Of a stretch of DNA of 64,000 bases, positions 34,376 through 43,333 are shown piece by piece; position 1 is the stretch's first letter, and each line of letters begins with the position of its first letter. The DNA comes from Paenibacillus_T sp033239625 (lineage in GTDB: Bacteria > Bacillota > Bacilli > Paenibacillales > Paenibacillaceae). The DNA is taken from assembly GCF_033239625.1 (NCBI RefSeq), contig NZ_BTCK01000003.1, positions 175,378 to 239,377 of the forward strand, in the 5' to 3' direction. Under the pieces are notes generated by a model, which had not been told where the DNA came from, searched no databases, and was given only the letters and a program-made list of their open reading frames with translations. A program made the position numbers and the translations under genes.

Positions 34376-34411
34376 CCCCGCCAACCCCTATTACAATAGG
34401 GGTTGGCGGGG
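34376..34411. terminator. Strong terminator between the sugar operon and convergent ABC exporter
   Basis: CCCCGCCAACCCCTATT pairs with the complementary AATAGGGGTTGGCGGGG across a very short loop. TTGTTATTAT follows on the plus strand. The exporter gene ends just beyond it on the other strand. Confidence 0.9.
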
Positions 34412-34417
34412 TTGTTA

Positions 34418-36253
34418 TTATATCGCTGCCGCGTCCGGCTGCTGCTCCGATGTTGGCTTGTACCAGGCGGCCTGAGCGCGGAAGGCTTCGGCGTAAAGAC
34501 CGTTTTGTTGAATTAGCTCTTCGTGGCTGCCGTCCTCGGCGATGGTGCCGTCATGCAGGACGAGTATTCGATCGGCATAACGGGCCCAGCCGAGCCGATG
34601 CGAGACGAAGACGGCCAGCTTGCCGCGGAAGAGCGATTTGCACATGCTGTACAGCTCCAGCTCGCCGCTCGGGTCGACAGCGGAGGTCGGCTCATCGAGC
34701 GCAATGACTTGACTGCTGCGCAGGGCAGCGCGGCTGATCGCAAGCCGCTGCCATTGTCCCCCGGACAGCTCGCGTCCGTCTGGCCATGCGTCGGTCAGCT
34801 TCAGATCCAGTGCATTGTCACCTTCTGATAAAGCGCGAAGTCCGCACGATGCCAGCATTTGACGAATGTCGCTGTCACTGGGCGAGGTTCGGGTTGAAGC
34901 TGAGGCTTCTCCAGCCGTGACATACTCGCGCAGCTGGAGCGGGTAATGGCCGCAGTCTTGGAAGACGGCGCTAAGCTGCCGCCGCAAGCTGGACCGATCA
35001 AGATTGCGCATATCATGTCCGTTGATCAGAATGCGGCCTTCTGTTGGTTCGAATAAGCCGAGCATCAGCTTCACGAAGGTTGATTTGCCTGCGCCGTTAA
35101 TACCGACGAGCGCTGCCGTCTCTCCAGCGCGCAGGGTTGCATGCAGTCCTTGCAGCACGTTGGTCTGTGATCCTGGATAGCGATAGCTGACTTGGTCGAA
35201 GACAATAATATGGATCGGTTCCTTCAACACGATCTGTTGCTGTACGGGAGTGTTGACAGGCTCGTTAAGGAAATCCGTTAAATCGGCAGCCATCGCGCCT
35301 TGCACATAGAGTCGGCCTAATGACCATGACATTTGAAGCGGGATCTCCTGTGCTTGAAGTATAGTCTGGAATACGATCGCGACGGTGCCGACAGTCACCG
35401 CATGGCGGTCAAGCTGTCCGAGCATAATGGCGAGCGATGCGAACAGCAGCAGGAGGAAGGCAAGGCCGAACCATGCGGCCATGCGCCCTTCGCGCCTTCG
35501 GTAATTGTTTCGCGTAATCTCGTACGTGCTCGCTCGTCCGAACCATTGCTCGGTCATATAGGAGAGAGCGCGGAACACGCGCAGCTCCTTGATGACCGCC
35601 GGCTCAGACAGCGATTGCTTCAAGTAGTCGGCCATTCGTCCGTCCGTCGTCAGCGCTCTTGCTGCTTGCTTCACCATGATTTCAAGCCGCACTCGCTGAA
35701 TGAGGACAATTATGCTGACAAAGAGCAGTAATGCAGCGATTGACCAGTGTCCAGCTGCCACGACGACGATCATGCCGACAAGCGAGCAGGTTAGCCGGAC
35801 GGTTTCGGCGGCGGCGAATAGAATGCTCGTCAAAGCCTGATCGGCTGCGGATTGGGCTCGGCTCATTCGATCGTAGTATTCGGGGGTTTCCAGCTGCTCA
35901 AGCGGTGCATGGATAGCGCGGTTCTGAATTTCAGTGAATAAATGCCTGGCTGCGCGATTGGCCATATAGGTATCGGTCAGCTTCTTCATCATGCTCAAGA
36001 TAACGGCTCCGACTGATGCTGCGGCAAGCATAATGAGCGCGGGCCATGCCGCATGGAGGATGCCTGATCTGTCATGGCCGACGTATCCGATAGCCGTGTC
36101 GATTAGATGCCGCTCGGCATTCGCCAGAGGGATGATGATAAGACCCGACAGCAAGGGGACGAGGAGCCATAGGAGCGTGAGCACAGGATGCTGACGAACA
36201 ATAAGCTTCAGCAGCCGTAAGATGCCAGCCGCTCGTTGCAAGTATAACGCCAA
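34418..36253 (-). CDS. ABC exporter half-transporter (TMD-NBD)
   Basis: 611 residues. Residues about 20-310 form six membrane helices; about 350-590 form the ATP-binding domain. Walker A is GINGAGKST, the signature LSGGQWQRLA, Walker B VIALDEPTSA, and the H-loop FVSHRLG. The start is TTG at 36253, seven bases after AAGGAGG; an ATG 19 codons upstream has no ribosome binding site and overlaps the upstream gene. It follows a second complete half-transporter by 44 bases, so a heterodimer is likely. The substrate (lipid, peptide or drug) is not evident. Confidence 0.9.
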   Translation of the reverse strand: MALYLQRAAGILRLLKLIVRQHPVLTLLWLLVPLLSGLIIIPLANAERHLIDTAIGYVGHDRSGILHAAWPALIMLAAASVGAVILSMMKKLTDTYMANRAARHLFTEIQNRAIHAPLEQLETPEYYDRMSRAQSAADQALTSILFAAAETVRLTCSLVGMIVVVAAGHWSIAALLLFVSIIVLIQRVRLEIMVKQAARALTTDGRMADYLKQSLSEPAVIKELRVFRALSYMTEQWFGRASTYEITRNNYRRREGRMAAWFGLAFLLLLFASLAIMLGQLDRHAVTVGTVAIVFQTILQAQEIPLQMSWSLGRLYVQGAMAADLTDFLNEPVNTPVQQQIVLKEPIHIIVFDQVSYRYPGSQTNVLQGLHATLRAGETAALVGINGAGKSTFVKLMLGLFEPTEGRILINGHDMRNLDRSSLRRQLSAVFQDCGHYPLQLREYVTAGEASASTRTSPSDSDIRQMLASCGLRALSEGDNALDLKLTDAWPDGRELSGGQWQRLAISRAALRSSQVIALDEPTSAVDPSGELELYSMCKSLFRGKLAVFVSHRLGWARYADRILVLHDGTIAEDGSHEELIQQNGLYAEAFRAQAAWYKPTSEQQPDAAAI

Positions 36254-36297
36254 GAGAAGACCTCCTTCTGGATGGGGTGAAGCGTTGTTAGATATTA

Positions 36298-38064
36298 TTA
36301 GGCATACCATGCCGCTTGCAGACGATAGAGCCGTTCATACTCGCCTTGCGCTGCCATAAGCTGTTCATGCGTGCCTTGCTCTACTAGATGACCATCCTTC
36401 AGCACTAGTATGGTGTCGGCCAGCTTAGCGGCACCTAATCGGTGGGTCACGAGAATGGCGGTCTGCCCGTCGGCCGCGTGCAGGAAATGTGCGAACGCTT
36501 CCCGTTCCGCCTGAGGATCGAGAGCGGAGGTGGGTTCATCGAAGACGAGGAAGCTGTCGCCGCGCATGAAGGCGCGGGCGGCTGCGACCTTCTGCCATTG
36601 CCCGCCGGATAAGTCGAAACGGCCGAATGCGGTGCCGACCATGTCGTCCAGCGATGTATGCGAGTAGTTCAGCCCTGACTTAGCAAGGGCGGCATGGATG
36701 GCGGCGTCATCGTCGATCTTCGTCACATCACCGATGGCGACGTTATCGCGAAGCCTGAGCTGGTAGCGATTGAAGTCTTGAAAGACGGCGGCTGTCCGGC
36801 ACGCTGGATGGCCTGCTTCCAGGCAGCCTTGACTCAGCAGCCATTGAACCTTGCCTTCATCCGGCTGGTAGAGGCCGAGAAGCAGCTTGACGAGTGTGGA
36901 TTTGCCAGAGCCATTGTCCCCGACAATTGCAATCTTCGTACCTGGCTTCACCTCGAAACTGATAGCGTTGAGTGCTGCAGGGTGCTCGGCGGTGTGATCA
37001 TAACGAAATGCTAATTGCTCTGTGCGCAGACCGATCGGGTGGCTGCTCTCGGCGGCATCGTCTTGGTATTGATGAGCAGTGAGGTCCTCTGGAAGCTGGA
37101 TGTAGGTGTTGAAGCTGTCGTGGTGCACAGCCATTTGGGCTAAAGAGCCAACCTGTTTCACTGCGCTCGGAATGGCGCCGGCCAGCAGCGCGACGCATTG
37201 GAACAGCACTACATAATCGCCGGCCGAGCTGGAAGATGAGGCGCTCGAGAGCATGATGATGAGAATCGCCGCACCGCTAATGAGGGAGAAGGAAAGCTCG
37301 GGAAGAAGCTTCTGCCGTTCGCTCCGGGCAACAGCCTGTTCTCGATGCTTGCTTGCCTCGTCGTTGTAGTCGAGCCAACGCTGCTGAAGCAGTGTGTGGA
37401 GGTTGAAGATTCGGATTTCCTTCGCTGAGCCCTTGGCAATTAGCAGACGATGAAGGTGGTCAGCGAGACGGAGCGAGGAGGCCTGCTTGGTCTGGGAACG
37501 CTCTAAGCGTGTGCCGATCGCAGCGTAGAGCCAGCTTTGCCCGCAGCCGAGCAGCAGCATGCCGACCGCCAGCGGCCAATAACCGAGCCAGCAGATGAAT
37601 CCGGTCAGCACAATGGCCTGCACGCTTTGGATAATGAAACTCATTGCTTCGATGCATACGGCATCCGGCGCATATTGCAGCGCACGACTTCGAGCGTCCT
37701 GCACCGCTGGCGATTCGATGGCGCGAAGCGGGAGTCGGGTTGTTTTATCCACGATCATGCGTTCCTTGAGAAGGGTGCCGATTTCATAAATGCGGGTATG
37801 CATAAGCAGAGAAGAGGAGCCCATGAATGCAGCTGCGGTCATGAGTGCAGCGAGTGCGGCGCAGAAGAGCAGCAAGGCCTCGCGTGCGCTCGTCGACTGG
37901 TCCCATAGTTGAATACGATCCATAACAAGCTTGATCAAAAACAACCGGAGCGGCAGCATGAGCATGCTAACGGTGTCGAGCGTCGCTTTGCGCACGATTG
38001 GGCGTCGGTCTTCACGGCTGAGCATGGTGATTGCATGGTGAAAAACGCGATAGAGGTTAATCAG
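36298..38064 (-). CDS. ABC exporter half-transporter (TMD-NBD), possible CTG start
   Basis: About 588 residues: six membrane helices (about 20-310) then an ATP-binding domain. Walker A is GDNGSGKST, the signature LSGGQWQKVAAARAF, Walker B FLVFDEPTSALD, and the H-loop VTHRLG. AAAGGAGGG precedes a CTG at 38064 (or ATT at 38061) and no ATG; an in-frame ATG at 38115 has no ribosome binding site. A downstream ATG (about 38025) would trim the N-terminus before the first helix. It is co-directional with the next half-transporter, and both NBDs have intact catalytic motifs. Confidence 0.85.
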   Translation of the reverse strand: MINLYRVFHHAITMLSREDRRPIVRKATLDTVSMLMLPLRLFLIKLVMDRIQLWDQSTSAREALLLFCAALAALMTAAAFMGSSSLLMHTRIYEIGTLLKERMIVDKTTRLPLRAIESPAVQDARSRALQYAPDAVCIEAMSFIIQSVQAIVLTGFICWLGYWPLAVGMLLLGCGQSWLYAAIGTRLERSQTKQASSLRLADHLHRLLIAKGSAKEIRIFNLHTLLQQRWLDYNDEASKHREQAVARSERQKLLPELSFSLISGAAILIIMLSSASSSSSAGDYVVLFQCVALLAGAIPSAVKQVGSLAQMAVHHDSFNTYIQLPEDLTAHQYQDDAAESSHPIGLRTEQLAFRYDHTAEHPAALNAISFEVKPGTKIAIVGDNGSGKSTLVKLLLGLYQPDEGKVQWLLSQGCLEAGHPACRTAAVFQDFNRYQLRLRDNVAIGDVTKIDDDAAIHAALAKSGLNYSHTSLDDMVGTAFGRFDLSGGQWQKVAAARAFMRGDSFLVFDEPTSALDPQAEREAFAHFLHAADGQTAILVTHRLGAAKLADTILVLKDGHLVEQGTHEQLMAAQGEYERLYRLQAAWYA

Positions 38065-38165
38065 TGGGGGATACCCTCCTTTGAATGATAGGCTGCCTAA
38101 AGAAATGTATCCCATAATCGAGAAAAATTGTAGACTGATAATTTTCCATGATTTATAATAATATT

Positions 38166-38250
38166 ATGAAAGGCGAGGACGCCTAGGCTCTGCTTGAAGT
38201 CACCCTTTTATCCTTATTTGAACGCACAGACACCTTCGGGTGTCTTTTTT
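38166..38250 (+). ncRNA. Candidate small RNA with promoter and terminator
   Basis: A SigA-like promoter, TAGACT (38131-38136) with a 17-base spacer and a perfect TATAAT (38154-38159), points rightwards. Its start would be near 38166. Eighty bases on, AGACACC with a TTCG loop and GGTGTCT is followed by a T-run (38228-38250). No gene follows on this strand; the neighbours are both on the other strand. The RNA begins with a six-codon frame (MKGEDA), so a leader-peptide explanation is also possible. Confidence 0.5.
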
Positions 38251-38325
38251 GGTTACATCGAAATAAGCCTCCGACATCCGGCTATAGCGGACGTTGAAGG
38301 CTTATTTGTTGTGGCGGTGAAGGAA

Positions 38326-39369
38326 TTATTGCTGCGCCATGAAAGCAGCGATGTCGATCTTTTGACCGGTCCGCGCGCTCTCGAGCGCAGCGAGCACCAT
38401 CGCCATGCTGTAACGGTTGTCGTGACCGGAGGTGCCGGACGGACGGCCTTCGGCCAGCGAGGCAAACATCTCGTCGATGCAGCCGTCGTGGAAGACGCTC
38501 TCGAGTACCGGCTTCTCCGTATTGACGCGGACGTAATCTCGGATGAACTTGCCCGTCTGATCGCCGGGCGCGACCACTTCTGCATAAGGCTCGTCTTTGC
38601 CGTTCCAGATCGCGGTGCCCGTCTCGCCTGTAATCCGCCAATCGGCTTCCCACGAGGTTGGCTGACCTTCTGCGCACCAAGAACCGCGATAACAGAACAC
38701 GGAGCCGTCGGACATTTCGAAGATGCAGATGGCTGCCGCGTTGCCTGCGTACCAGGAGCCTGCAGGATTGAATTCCTGGCAGTAGACCGATACCGGATCG
38801 GCACCGATGATGAAGCGTGCTTGGTCGAATGTATGAATCGACATGTCGAGCAGCAGCGGGCTGTCCATCGCATCGCGGAAGCCGCCGAAATGCGCGCCGA
38901 TGAAGAAGTCTGCGCCGATGTAGCCGGGCTTGCCGATTGCGCCGTCCGAGATCAGCTTCTGCAGTGCGCGGATGCCTGGCTCGTAACGGCGGTTCTGCAT
39001 GACGGCATGCGAGCGTCCCGTCTGTTCGGCGCGTGCAACGAGATCGTTGCACTGCTCCATCGTCTCTGCCATCGGCTTCTCGCCGAATACGTCACAGCCA
39101 TTCAGCATGGCGATGCGGCGAATTTCGTAATGGACCGAAGGAATCGTAATATCGAGTACGAGATTTGCATCCGTTGCTTCGATGGCTGTCTGCAAATCGG
39201 TGAACGTCGGACAGGACAGCCCGTATTTCTCCGCCATGGCTTTAGCCGATTCTTCACGAACGTCAATGAGCGCGACGACGGACGTGTCTTTACGCTGAAG
39301 GACGTTTTTCATCCAGAGATTCGCAATGCCTCCACAGCCGACGAGCGCAATCCGATAAGTGTTAGTCAT
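38326..39369 (-). CDS. Gfo/Idh/MocA-family oxidoreductase
   Basis: 347 residues. The NAD(P)-binding motif VGCGGIANLW lies at the N-terminus and the catalytic GEKPMAET at about residue 95. The C-terminal alpha/beta domain carries GGFRDAMDSPLLLDMSIHTFD. Members oxidise or isomerise sugars and inositols. It lies 24 bases downstream of a sugar-phosphate isomerase-like gene on the same strand, which is a common catabolic pair. The pair is divergent from an AraC regulator. Confidence 0.93.
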   Translation of the reverse strand: MTNTYRIALVGCGGIANLWMKNVLQRKDTSVVALIDVREESAKAMAEKYGLSCPTFTDLQTAIEATDANLVLDITIPSVHYEIRRIAMLNGCDVFGEKPMAETMEQCNDLVARAEQTGRSHAVMQNRRYEPGIRALQKLISDGAIGKPGYIGADFFIGAHFGGFRDAMDSPLLLDMSIHTFDQARFIIGADPVSVYCQEFNPAGSWYAGNAAAICIFEMSDGSVFCYRGSWCAEGQPTSWEADWRITGETGTAIWNGKDEPYAEVVAPGDQTGKFIRDYVRVNTEKPVLESVFHDGCIDEMFASLAEGRPSGTSGHDNRYSMAMVLAALESARTGQKIDIAAFMAQQ

Positions 39370-39393
39370 AGTCGAGCTTCCTCCGCTTATGAG

Positions 39394-40281
39394 TTAGACC
39401 GGGTTCGGAACGATGCTTCCGCCGCGGCAATTTTTGAGATAGTTCAGTGCATGGACTTGTCCTGTCATCTCCAGCTCGCCTCGATAGACGGGGTCATGCC
39501 AGCCCTCGATGTCGATCGTGCCTTGATAGCCTGCTTGGCGAAGGATCGTGATGATGTCCGACCAGTTCGTATCGCCGAAGCCCGGCGTGCGGTGCCAGAC
39601 AAACTCCTTCGGACCGTGAATGCCGTATTCCTTAACAATATCCCATGCGATCGTTGCGTCCTTGCCGTGCACATGGAACACCTTCTGTACCCATTTGCGC
39701 AGCTGCGGGATCGGGTCGATCAAGCTGACCATCTGGTGGCACGGCTCCCATTGCAGGCCGATGTTGTCCGAAGGAATCGCGTTGAACATCATCTCCCAAG
39801 CGGTTGGGTTGAGCGCGATGTTCCAGTCGCCGCGGGTCCATGTGCCGCCCATGTCGCAGTTCTCGAATGCGATCTTAACGCCTTTGTCTGCTGCACGGCG
39901 GCCCAGTTCGCCGAATACTTCCGCATAAGCGGGGATCGATTCGTCGATGGAGCGGTCTGTCAGTCGTCCCGTGAAGCCGGAGACGATGTCCGTTCCGAAC
40001 AGGTGCGCATGATCGATCAGGCGCTCCCAGCTTGCTAGTGTATCCGCGTTGTCGCCCGAGCCCGTCAGCGGATTGCCGAAGATGCCTAGCGTCGATATAA
40101 CGAAATTGTGCTTATCCGCCAGCTCGCGAACCCGAGCCGCCGTTTCCTTCAAATCAACGGAACCCGTCGTCTGCCAGAAGGTGAGACTGAACGATTCGAA
40201 GCCGTGACCTACGATCTGGGGAATGACGCGAACCGCGTCCCCACCGCCAACCAGCGTGCCGATGCGCAGCAAATTACTCAT
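39394..40281 (-). CDS. Sugar phosphate isomerase/epimerase (xylose-isomerase-like TIM barrel)
   Basis: About 295 residues in the AP-endonuclease-2/xylose-isomerase-like TIM-barrel family. Metal-ligand blocks are IAFENCDMGG, WEPCHQM, VHGKDAT and DIEGWHDPVY. The ATG at 40281 (MSNLLRIGTL) follows TTGGAG at eleven bases; a GTG four codons upstream overlaps that site. It is the first gene of a pair with a Gfo/Idh dehydrogenase. Together they would interconvert and oxidise a sugar or polyol; which one is not known. Confidence 0.9.
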   Translation of the reverse strand: MSNLLRIGTLVGGGDAVRVIPQIVGHGFESFSLTFWQTTGSVDLKETAARVRELADKHNFVISTLGIFGNPLTGSGDNADTLASWERLIDHAHLFGTDIVSGFTGRLTDRSIDESIPAYAEVFGELGRRAADKGVKIAFENCDMGGTWTRGDWNIALNPTAWEMMFNAIPSDNIGLQWEPCHQMVSLIDPIPQLRKWVQKVFHVHGKDATIAWDIVKEYGIHGPKEFVWHRTPGFGDTNWSDIITILRQAGYQGTIDIEGWHDPVYRGELEMTGQVHALNYLKNCRGGSIVPNPV

Positions 40282-40405
40282 CTTGTGTATCACTCCAATA
40301 TTGGCTTATAGTAGTACTGAATAACTTCATAATAGCGCTATCATTTCTTGAATTCTCTATATAATCTTGGGGAATAGTAGTCGGATCTTGTGGGGGGTGG
40401 AACGC

Positions 40406-41296
40406 ATGACGCATCCGCAGGCACTATGGGAGAATACACGGCTCGCGCACAAAACCTATCCGTACATGCTGTTCGACAATCGCTGTCCGGACGCGAGAAT
40501 GGATCAAAATATATTGTTTCTGCACTGGCATGAGCACTTCGAAATCATCATCATGCAGCAGGGGAGTGCGGTGTTTCATATCGACAGCCGTCCCTATGAA
40601 GTGGATCCGGGCGATGTGCTGTTCGTACCAGCGGGCGGTCTGCATGTCGGCTACAGCCAATGCAACGGGGATATTCGGTTTATGTCGATTGTGTTCAACG
40701 GGGCGCTGTTCAGCGATTGGTCGCATGATGCGATTCATGCCGAGCTCGTGGCGCCGTATGTGGAGGGGAAGCTGCAGCTGCCGGTGCAGCCGGACAAGCT
40801 GAATGTGGACTGTGCCGCTCACTATGTGCTGCTTGAGCAGATGATGCGGGAGTTCGAGGCAAAGCAGACGGGCTATCCGCTTGTCATCAAGTCGCACCTG
40901 CATATGCTGTTCACGCAGCTGGCACGTACGCTGCTGCCGCATCAGGCAGAAGGCCGAGTGGGCAGCGATTCGCAGCACAATCTGAACCGGGAGCGATTCA
41001 AGCCGCTGCTTCGACAGGTGGAGGAGCGGTATGCGGAACGATGGACGATCGAGCAGGCGGCGAAAGTCGTGAGCCTGAACCCGTACCATTTCTGCAAAAT
41101 GTTCAAGAAACTTACCGGCCGCACGTTTGTCGAATACGTCAACCTGTGCCGAATGAACGAAGCGGAACGTTTGCTGCGCGACACGACCGACACGGTCACC
41201 GAAATCGCAGGCCAAGTCGGCTGCGATAATCCGAACTATTTCACCAAGCTGTACAAGCAGTATAAGGGTGTAACGCCTTCGCAGGTTAGACGGTAG
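40406..41296 (+). CDS. AraC-family transcriptional regulator with cupin sensor
   Basis: About 296 residues. The cupin-type sensor (about 15-150) has HWHEHFEIIIMQQGS and DPGDVLFVPAGGLHVGYSQC. The AraC HTH (about 205-295) has YHFCKMFKKLTGRTFVEYVN and NPNYFTKLYKQYKGVTPSQV. The ATG at 40406 follows GGGGGGTGG. It is divergent from the isomerase/dehydrogenase pair and is the natural candidate to regulate it. Confidence 0.92.
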   Translation: MTHPQALWENTRLAHKTYPYMLFDNRCPDARMDQNILFLHWHEHFEIIIMQQGSAVFHIDSRPYEVDPGDVLFVPAGGLHVGYSQCNGDIRFMSIVFNGALFSDWSHDAIHAELVAPYVEGKLQLPVQPDKLNVDCAAHYVLLEQMMREFEAKQTGYPLVIKSHLHMLFTQLARTLLPHQAEGRVGSDSQHNLNRERFKPLLRQVEERYAERWTIEQAAKVVSLNPYHFCKMFKKLTGRTFVEYVNLCRMNEAERLLRDTTDTVTEIAGQVGCDNPNYFTKLYKQYKGVTPSQVRR

Positions 41297-41442
41297 GACG
41301 GAATGGAAGTGGTAGAGATGGAGCTGTGTGACGGTAGAAGATGTAAGGGGTTGCACAACATTGTTGTCGGAGAAGTGTTAGCGCTGCAAACGAGTATACA
41401 TTTTAATAGAAGAAACACGTCGAAAATAGCATAATAAACAAA

Positions 41443-41479
41443 TAAAAACGCCCTTGAGCCCCGGAGGCTCAAGAACGTT
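41443..41479 (-). terminator. Second (distal) terminator for the gdhA transcript
   Basis: CTTGAGCC pairs with GGCTCAAG, extended by AACG/CGTT. On the minus strand a T-rich run follows. Together with the hairpin at 41590 it forms a tandem pair. Nothing else was recognised in 41297-41639. Confidence 0.6.
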
Positions 41480-41589
41480 CTTCGTCTGCCTTTAGTATAC
41501 CACGGGCCTATGGACAAGCCAACCACAATCAGACAGGAATATACATAAAAGGACCGTTTGTGTCTGGATTTGTTCACAATTAGCAGTAC

Positions 41590-41616
41590 AAAAAAGACCG
41601 CGCACAAGGCGCGGTC
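41590..41616 (-). terminator. Proximal terminator of gdhA
   Basis: On the minus strand GACCGCGC and GCGCGGTC form an 8-bp stem followed by TTTTTT, starting 24 bases after the gdhA stop. Confidence 0.9.
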
Positions 41617-41639
41617 TCTTCATTGTATAAGGGCGGTTA

Positions 41640-43013
41640 TTAAACTACGCCGTGAGCGATCATAGCGTCTGCAACTTTCGTGAAGCCGGCGATGTTAGCG
41701 CCAACTACGAGGTTGCCTGGGTGGCCATACTTCTCAGCAGCAGCTGTGCTGTTTTTGAAGATGTTTTTCATGATTTGGTGCAGCTTCGCGTCGACTTCTT
41801 CGAACGTCCACGACAGACGCATGCTGTTTTGGGACATTTCGAGAGCGGAAACGGCTACGCCGCCAGCGTTTGCTGCTTTTGCAGGTCCGAACAGAACGCC
41901 ACCGTTCAGGAACACTTCAATAGCTTCGAGCGTCGAAGGCATGTTAGCGCCCTCGCCGATTGCTTTAACGCCGTTCTTAACGAGCAGCTTAGCGGACTCT
42001 TCGTTGATTTCGTTTTGCGTTGCGCAAGGAAGAGCGATGTCGCAAGGGATCGACCAGATGCCCGTGCAGCCTTCCGTGTACGTTGCTTGCGGATGCGATT
42101 TAACATACTCGCTGATACGTTTGCGCTCAACTTCTTTCAGTTGTTTAACGAGCGCAAGGTCGATGCCGTTCGGATCGTATACATAGCCGTTCGAGTCGGA
42201 ACATGCTACGACTTTAGCGCCGAGCTGCGTTGCTTTCTCGATTGCATAGATCGATACGTTACCGGAACCGGAGACGACAACCGTGCTGCCTTCGTAGCTC
42301 AGGCCTTTGGATTCGAGCATTTCGTTTACGAAGTATACGCAGCCGTAGCCCGTTGCTTCCGTACGCGTCAGGGAACCGCCATACAGCAGACCTTTACCCG
42401 TCAGAACGCCAGCTTCGTTGCCGGAGCGAATACGTTTGTATTGGCCGAACATGTAGCCGATTTCGCGGCCGCCAACACCGATGTCGCCAGCTGGTACGTC
42501 AGTGTCCGGACCGATGTAACGGTACAGTTCCGTCATGAAGCTTTGGCAGAAACGCATGATTTCGTTATCGGATTTACCTTTAGGATCGAAGTCGGAGCCG
42601 CCTTTGCCGCCGCCGATTGGTTGACCCGTAAGGGAGTTTTTGAAAATTTGTTCGAAGCCGAGGAACTTGATGATGCTAGCGTTAACGGATGGGTGGAAGC
42701 GAAGGCCGCCTTTGTAAGGTCCGATTGCGCTGTTGAATTGAACGCGGAAGCCGCGGTTAACTTGTACGTTGCCGTTGTCGTCCAGCCAAGGTACGCGGAA
42801 ATAAACAACGCGCTCAGGCTCAACGATCCGCTCGAGGATGTTGTGCTTGATGTACTGAGGATTAGCCTCGATTGCTGGGATCAGAGAGTCGAAGATCTCT
42901 TTAACTGCTTGATGGAACTCGCTTTCGCCCTGGTTACGGCTAATCACTTTGTCATACACAGCTTGTACGTATTCTTTCGCGGTTTGTTGTTCTTTCGTAA
43001 TCGTACTTACCAC
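41640..43013 (-). CDS. gdhA: NADP-specific glutamate dehydrogenase
   Basis: 457 residues, the size of the hexameric GdhA class. Key blocks are FRVPWLDDNGNVQVNRGFRV, the catalytic lysine block PIGGGKGGSDFDPKG, the conserved Asp loop VPAGDIGVGGREIG, and the nucleotide-binding VVVSGSGNVSIYA. It makes glutamate from 2-oxoglutarate and ammonium with NADPH. It is monocistronic with a promoter at 43086 and tandem terminators. A long antisense frame over it is a codon-bias shadow. Confidence 0.97.
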   Translation of the reverse strand: MVSTITKEQQTAKEYVQAVYDKVISRNQGESEFHQAVKEIFDSLIPAIEANPQYIKHNILERIVEPERVVYFRVPWLDDNGNVQVNRGFRVQFNSAIGPYKGGLRFHPSVNASIIKFLGFEQIFKNSLTGQPIGGGKGGSDFDPKGKSDNEIMRFCQSFMTELYRYIGPDTDVPAGDIGVGGREIGYMFGQYKRIRSGNEAGVLTGKGLLYGGSLTRTEATGYGCVYFVNEMLESKGLSYEGSTVVVSGSGNVSIYAIEKATQLGAKVVACSDSNGYVYDPNGIDLALVKQLKEVERKRISEYVKSHPQATYTEGCTGIWSIPCDIALPCATQNEINEESAKLLVKNGVKAIGEGANMPSTLEAIEVFLNGGVLFGPAKAANAGGVAVSALEMSQNSMRLSWTFEEVDAKLHQIMKNIFKNSTAAAEKYGHPGNLVVGANIAGFTKVADAMIAHGVV

Positions 43014-43043
43014 GTTTCTACACTCCCTTTACTCAGTAACTGC

Positions 43044-43057
43044 GAGGACGTGTCCTC
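43044..43057 (-). promoter_or_regulatory. Palindromic hairpin in the gdhA leader
   Basis: GAGGAC and GTCCTC flank a two-base centre, between the promoter and the gdhA ribosome binding site. It could be a protein site or an mRNA-stabilising stem. Confidence 0.35.
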
Positions 43058-43085
43058 CAGCTCTTTTATAGTTTTTCGCACATCG

Positions 43086-43114
43086 TTTATACTATCATCC
43101 CGTGATAATTACAA
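43086..43114 (-). promoter_or_regulatory. Candidate SigA promoter of gdhA
   Basis: On the minus strand TTGTAA is followed after exactly 17 bases by TATAAA, about 70 bases upstream of the gdhA start codon. Confidence 0.5.
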
Positions 43115-43255
43115 AGTTTAAAACATTCGATTCCCCATTCGCCAATTAAAAAAACCTTTCACCCCTGATTAATTTGCTCTATTCGTTCGGGTTTTTCGTC
43201 TTTCTTCTATTATATAGTACAAATAAAATGTATATGAGTGCAAAAAAAGTACCAG

Positions 43256-43288
43256 AAAAAACCCCCGATCGCGTAGCGACGGGGGTTT
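43256..43288 (-). terminator. Terminator of ddh
   Basis: On the minus strand AAACCCCCGTCGC pairs imperfectly with GCGATCGGGGGTTT and is followed by TTTTT. It starts 46 bases after the ddh stop. Confidence 0.85.
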
Positions 43289-43333
43289 GTGAGGTGTTAA
43301 AAATTTTTAATTGCTATATGTTTCTGCGACAAA

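Noticed and set aside
38194..40038. 614-codon open frame on the plus strand
   Set aside because: It lies antisense to the Gfo/Idh and isomerase genes, whose families are certain. The product has no recognisable domain and has no ribosome binding site. It is a codon-bias shadow.
41236..41607. Possible 123-residue protein on the minus strand
   Set aside because: It overlaps the AraC gene end and two terminators, has no ribosome binding site, and has a composition unlike the neighbours.
41652..43121. 489-codon open frame antisense to gdhA
   Set aside because: gdhA is unambiguous, and the antisense product shows no family pattern. A long shadow frame is expected opposite a highly biased gene.
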